A stretch of 11,139 bases of DNA from Coprinopsis marcescibilis (taxonomy: Eukaryota; Basidiomycota; Agaricomycetes; Agaricales; Psathyrellaceae), in the NCBI GenBank assembly GCA_004369085.1, contig ML210621.1, forward strand, positions 1 through 11,139, written 5' to 3'. The translations under genes and the position numbers were made by a program. The notes beneath the pieces were generated by a model. The model saw nothing but the letters and a program-made list of their open reading frames with translations, did not search any database and was not told the DNA's origin. Below, piece after piece: positions 8,702 through 11,139 of the stretch (positions are counted from its first letter, which is position 1; every line of letters begins with the position of its first letter).

Positions 8702-8766
8702 CAGTGTGACAACGGTGTGATCAATGTGACATGGGTGTGACATGCCCAGCATGTCACGCCTGTCAC
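8702..8766. repeat. Probable terminal repeat with TGTGAC box array
   Basis: TGTGAC or TGTGAT boxes start at 8705, 8716, 8725 and 8736 (steps of 11, 9 and 11 bp), followed by two boxes in reverse orientation (GTCAC at 8753-8757 and 8762-8766) and one more direct TGTGAT at 8776-8781. The step is about one turn of the helix, so the direct boxes would face the same side. Subterminal arrays of this sort are usually binding sites for the transposase DNA-binding domain. The partner terminus is out of view, so the inverted-repeat nature cannot be confirmed here. Confidence 0.55.
8735..8759. repeat. Hairpin-forming palindrome in the transposon end
   Basis: GTGACATGC (8737-8745) and GCATGTCAC (8749-8757) are perfect reverse complements around a CCA loop. 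The stem extends by one G-T wobble and one G-C pair to 8735-8759, giving 11 pairs. It marks the point where the TGTGAC boxes switch orientation. It could be a paired binding site, or could fold as a stem in the 3' part of the transposase transcript. Confidence 0.7.
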
Positions 8767-8789
8767 GAGCGAATTTGTGATCAGTTCAA

Positions 8790-11057
8790 TCAATCACCGT
8801 CGTCGTCGCTGTTGTTCTCGTCCTCAATGTCGCCAACATCGATAAACTCACAATGTTCATCGTCACGCATGGCCACTGTGGCCTTAGGCCTATCTATTTT
8901 CGGAAGGTCGCAAAACTCGGAGTGCTTACGCTTGGGTTGAGGATTTGTAAGGTCCCAATCTTTTAGCTTGTGTCCTGCCGCTTTTGCCGCAATTCTCGTC
9001 TCCTTCCACTTCTCAACTGCAGCGATCCAGCTCTGTTTCCTCTGCTCGTTCTTGGCATCCCTCTCTTCCATCTGCTGCTTCCACTCCTCAAGACGTTTTG
9101 CATGGTCCTGCTTTGCAGCACGCCGTTCCTCCTTCTCCTTTGCAGCTGCCTCCTGAGCCTTTTCGACGGCGGCAGTTTGCTCGATAATCTCTGGCATGGT
9201 CATAATGCGACCATGGCCATCATTCACAATCTTCAGGTTCGGTTTCTTCGTCTCCTTCATCTCCTTCGCATTCAGCTGCTGACGGACTCTCCGGGCATAG
9301 AGTGTGAGGAGTACAAGCAGGGCTTGTTGCCGGATAGCCGTGCCCTTCCAGTAGTTGATCTTCGCCTGCTGTTCTGCAAGCATCGTATCCACCTCTGCCT
9401 TTGTGTAACGTCGATCTGGGACTGGCTGGGACTGTTTGACAGGTGAGAACATGATGGTCGGCATGTCTGGGATGGGAGCTGATGACTTTATAGGCGAGGG
9501 CGAGCATAGAAATCCAGCAGATGTTTGGTGAAGGCTGTTGAACATTGTGCGGATTGGGAACGATGGTCGAATTTGTGGTGCGTCCGTATTGTTGCTTGCA
9601 CCTACAGCAGTAACTGATGCAAGCTTTTGCTGTTCTAGGGCATCAACCATGCAGTCGGTGATGATTTGGACAGGAGTGGGTGGGCAAATGGGTGCGGCAA
9701 CTTGGTTGGAGGTATTACGGCTCGGCGCCATCATTTCTGGGGTGACAACTTCACGATTGACAGGAATTATTCCTGTCTTTCGGAATGCCTCCTTGATTAG
9801 ATCGGGCTTGAGAACGTTGAGATGGGTGTGGCCGTAGACCCCGAGGAATGTAGTTTTTGAGACATGGCACCCTTTCTCACGGAAAAGGGTGTCCCGCTGC
9901 TTGCCGTATTCAAGTTTCATTGGGCTGAAGACGACAACATCAAGGCCCTGGTAAACGTGAGTTGCATGGGGTGGATAGCATAGAACCATGATCTTGTTTT
10001 GGCGACAGTGGTCAAGAAACGCAAATGTGAGATGAGAGTTGTGGCCGTCAAGGTAGAGAACTCGGGTTCGTCCATCCGCAAGGTGGCGTGTTTGTAATTC
10101 GAAATTCTTTGCATACTCGAGACCTAACACCTTGTCTGTCCATCCTTTGTTAGAGTAGGCGAGACTTTCCGAATACAAATTAGCAGGATTAATATAGTAG
10201 AAACTATGGCTCACTCACAACACAGATGCAGGGTCATCCTGTATCCATCGCGATTGGAAACTCTTGCCTGAATAGAGAATGAGTGGGCGTAATGCCATTC
10301 CGTTCCCACCAATAGTGACGAGAACAGTAATGTTCTCCCGAGTACCCCCCTGTTGCTTGTACTGTAGCTTTTTCCCTGCAGCGCCAATCACGTACTCCAG
10401 TCCCTCGTCACCATTGGGTTGAAACCCTGTCTCATCCATCGCCCAAGTGCATTCCGGCATGATTGGATTTCCATTGTCACCTCGGAGCTGAACCTCCTCC
10501 ACAAGATCATACCAGGTTTTGTTGACATTTTCATTGACAGCCCCCGAACGGACGGTGTCAAGAGATCGCAAACGATAAAGTTGCAACCTGTCAGAGTACT
10601 TCTCAACAAATCGCTGCGTCCACCGGTCTCCAACTCCACCAGGTGGGAAATTCTTTCCAAGTCGAGCGCGGCAGATCGCATCAACATGCTCCTTTAGCCG
10701 TACATGAGAAAGAGGTTGGCCCCATGCCGCAAACTCCAAAGTCGCGTCGATGACTTCTTCAATCTCCTCCAGTGTAAGCCAGCATTTTGTCGCATTGAAG
10801 TCCTGAATGCTGGTGCCGCCATTGATGAGATTCCGCAAAGTGTTGTGGTTGAGAGTGATGTCAAGATGTGGCTTCTTGATAGTTGCCAGATACTCGCTTT
10901 TGACAAGATCACAGACTTTTCGGAGACCATTCTTTTGTTCAGAAGGTGGGCGGGCTTGTTCTTGTCGATATAGCACAACTGCACGAGCATACAGCTGTGC
11001 TTTGGTTTTGCTGGACAGTTGGGCAGCCTTAAACTTTGTGAGTGGTTTTCGAGGCAT
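8790..11057 (-). CDS. Pogo/Fot-like transposase with CENP-B-type DNA-binding region and DDE domain
   Basis: This enzyme would cut and join the element's ends at TA sites in the nucleus. Exons on the minus strand: 11057-10219 and 10164-8790, joined across a 54-nt intron to 2214 nt, 737 aa. Residues 1-90 are basic and probably helix-turn-helix; residues 93-175 (WLTLEEIEEVI to RFVEKYSDRLQL and beyond) fit the CENP-B/Tc5-type DNA-binding domain. The catalytic domain spans about 200-416 with D208 in AMDETGF, D319 in LYLDGHNSH and D355 in YQGLDVVVF; 35 residues separate the last two, within the range of pogo/Fot enzymes. The C-terminal 320 residues hold a coiled-coil-like segment (531-586), a Lys/Glu-rich coiled coil (604-675), a PKRKH nuclear-signal-like motif (690-694) and an acidic tail (714-737). 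No breaks are visible. The frame stays open with no further ATG to the window edge, so a longer N-terminus is possible. Confidence 0.9.
10165..10218 (-). other. Transposase intron (54 nt)
   Basis: On the minus strand the donor is a perfect GTGAGT and the acceptor is CGGAAAG; TGCTAAT is a good branch site. Removal joins DDPASV to FLAYSNKGWTD, restoring the usual pogo-type continuity between the first and second catalytic aspartates. The unspliced frame hits TGA at 10217-10215, bases 2-4 of the donor itself, so retention would end the protein at 280 residues. Confidence 0.85.
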
Positions 11058-11139
11058 TGATGACTGAGTAAGAGCAAGGAGAATAGTAGAGAAAGATTGA
11101 AGACGTGGCTTAGGTTCCTGAGACCCTTCATTTGTATTA

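Larger units (their letters stand above)
8702..11139 (-). mobile_element. Pogo/Fot-like Tc1-mariner DNA transposon, one end inside the window
   Basis: The element is defined by its transposase gene on the minus strand and by a terminus-like sequence that starts CAGTGTGACAACGG at 8702, directly after a TA dinucleotide. Tc1/mariner elements, including pogo relatives, insert at TA, and many begin with CAGT, so 8702 is the best candidate for the 3' end relative to the transposase. The terminus lies only 88 bp from the transposase stop codon, which suits these compact elements. The matching inverted terminus (ending GTCACACTG before TA) is not found by 11139, so the element continues past the window. 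The transposase has no visible stop or frameshift, which suggests a fairly young copy. The boundary at 8702 is inference; the family assignment is secure. Confidence 0.75.

Noticed and set aside
8970..9446. 158-codon plus-strand open frame
   Set aside because: It is the antisense shadow of the Lys/Glu-rich C-terminal part of the transposase; the leucine- and serine-rich product is what antisense of such codons gives.

Overview
The window looks like nuclear DNA of a filamentous basidiomycete fungus, most likely an agaricomycete. Three lines of evidence support this. Protein-coding genes are split by many 50-60 nt introns with CTNAY-type branch points. There is a two-part secreted protein with an SC15-like layout. 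A pogo/Fot-type transposon of the kind common in these fungi is also present. Placement below phylum is inference.

Layout: (1) 1-930 is the upstream region of sec61, with no convincing gene; it holds a GTACAT inverted repeat and a CT-rich leader. (2) 931-2704 (+) is a complete seven-exon sec61 gene for the alpha (pore) subunit of the ER Sec61 translocon, 477 aa, including a GC-AG intron and a 10-nt first coding exon. (3) 2705-6459 is about 3.75 kb in which I find no credible gene. (4) 6460-7336 (+) is a TATA-box promoter and a four-exon gene for a 186-aa, cysteine-free, Kex2-site-bearing secreted protein with a strongly hydrophobic leucine-rich C-terminal half. (5) 7337-8701 is its 3' flank and further non-coding sequence. 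(6) 8702 to the window edge is most of a Tc1/mariner-superfamily (pogo/Fot-like) DNA transposon on the minus strand. It has one probable terminus at 8702 next to a TA dinucleotide and an apparently intact two-exon transposase of 737 aa with all three catalytic aspartates. Its other terminus lies beyond 11139.

How the genes relate: sec61 and the secreted-protein gene are independent transcription units on the same strand. The only functional link is generic, since the secreted protein would enter the ER through the Sec61 channel. The transposon faces the secreted-protein gene from downstream and is probably an insertion.

I do not see evidence for a new multi-gene system. The points most worth a second look are the array of TGTGAC boxes spaced about one helical turn apart at the transposon end, the transposase intron whose retention would yield a DNA-binding fragment lacking two catalytic residues, the GC-AG intron in a core housekeeping gene, and the stop-free 57-nt intron that would add the only cysteines to the secreted protein. 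All exon borders were inferred by eye from splice signals, frame continuity and family expectation; none is backed by transcript data.
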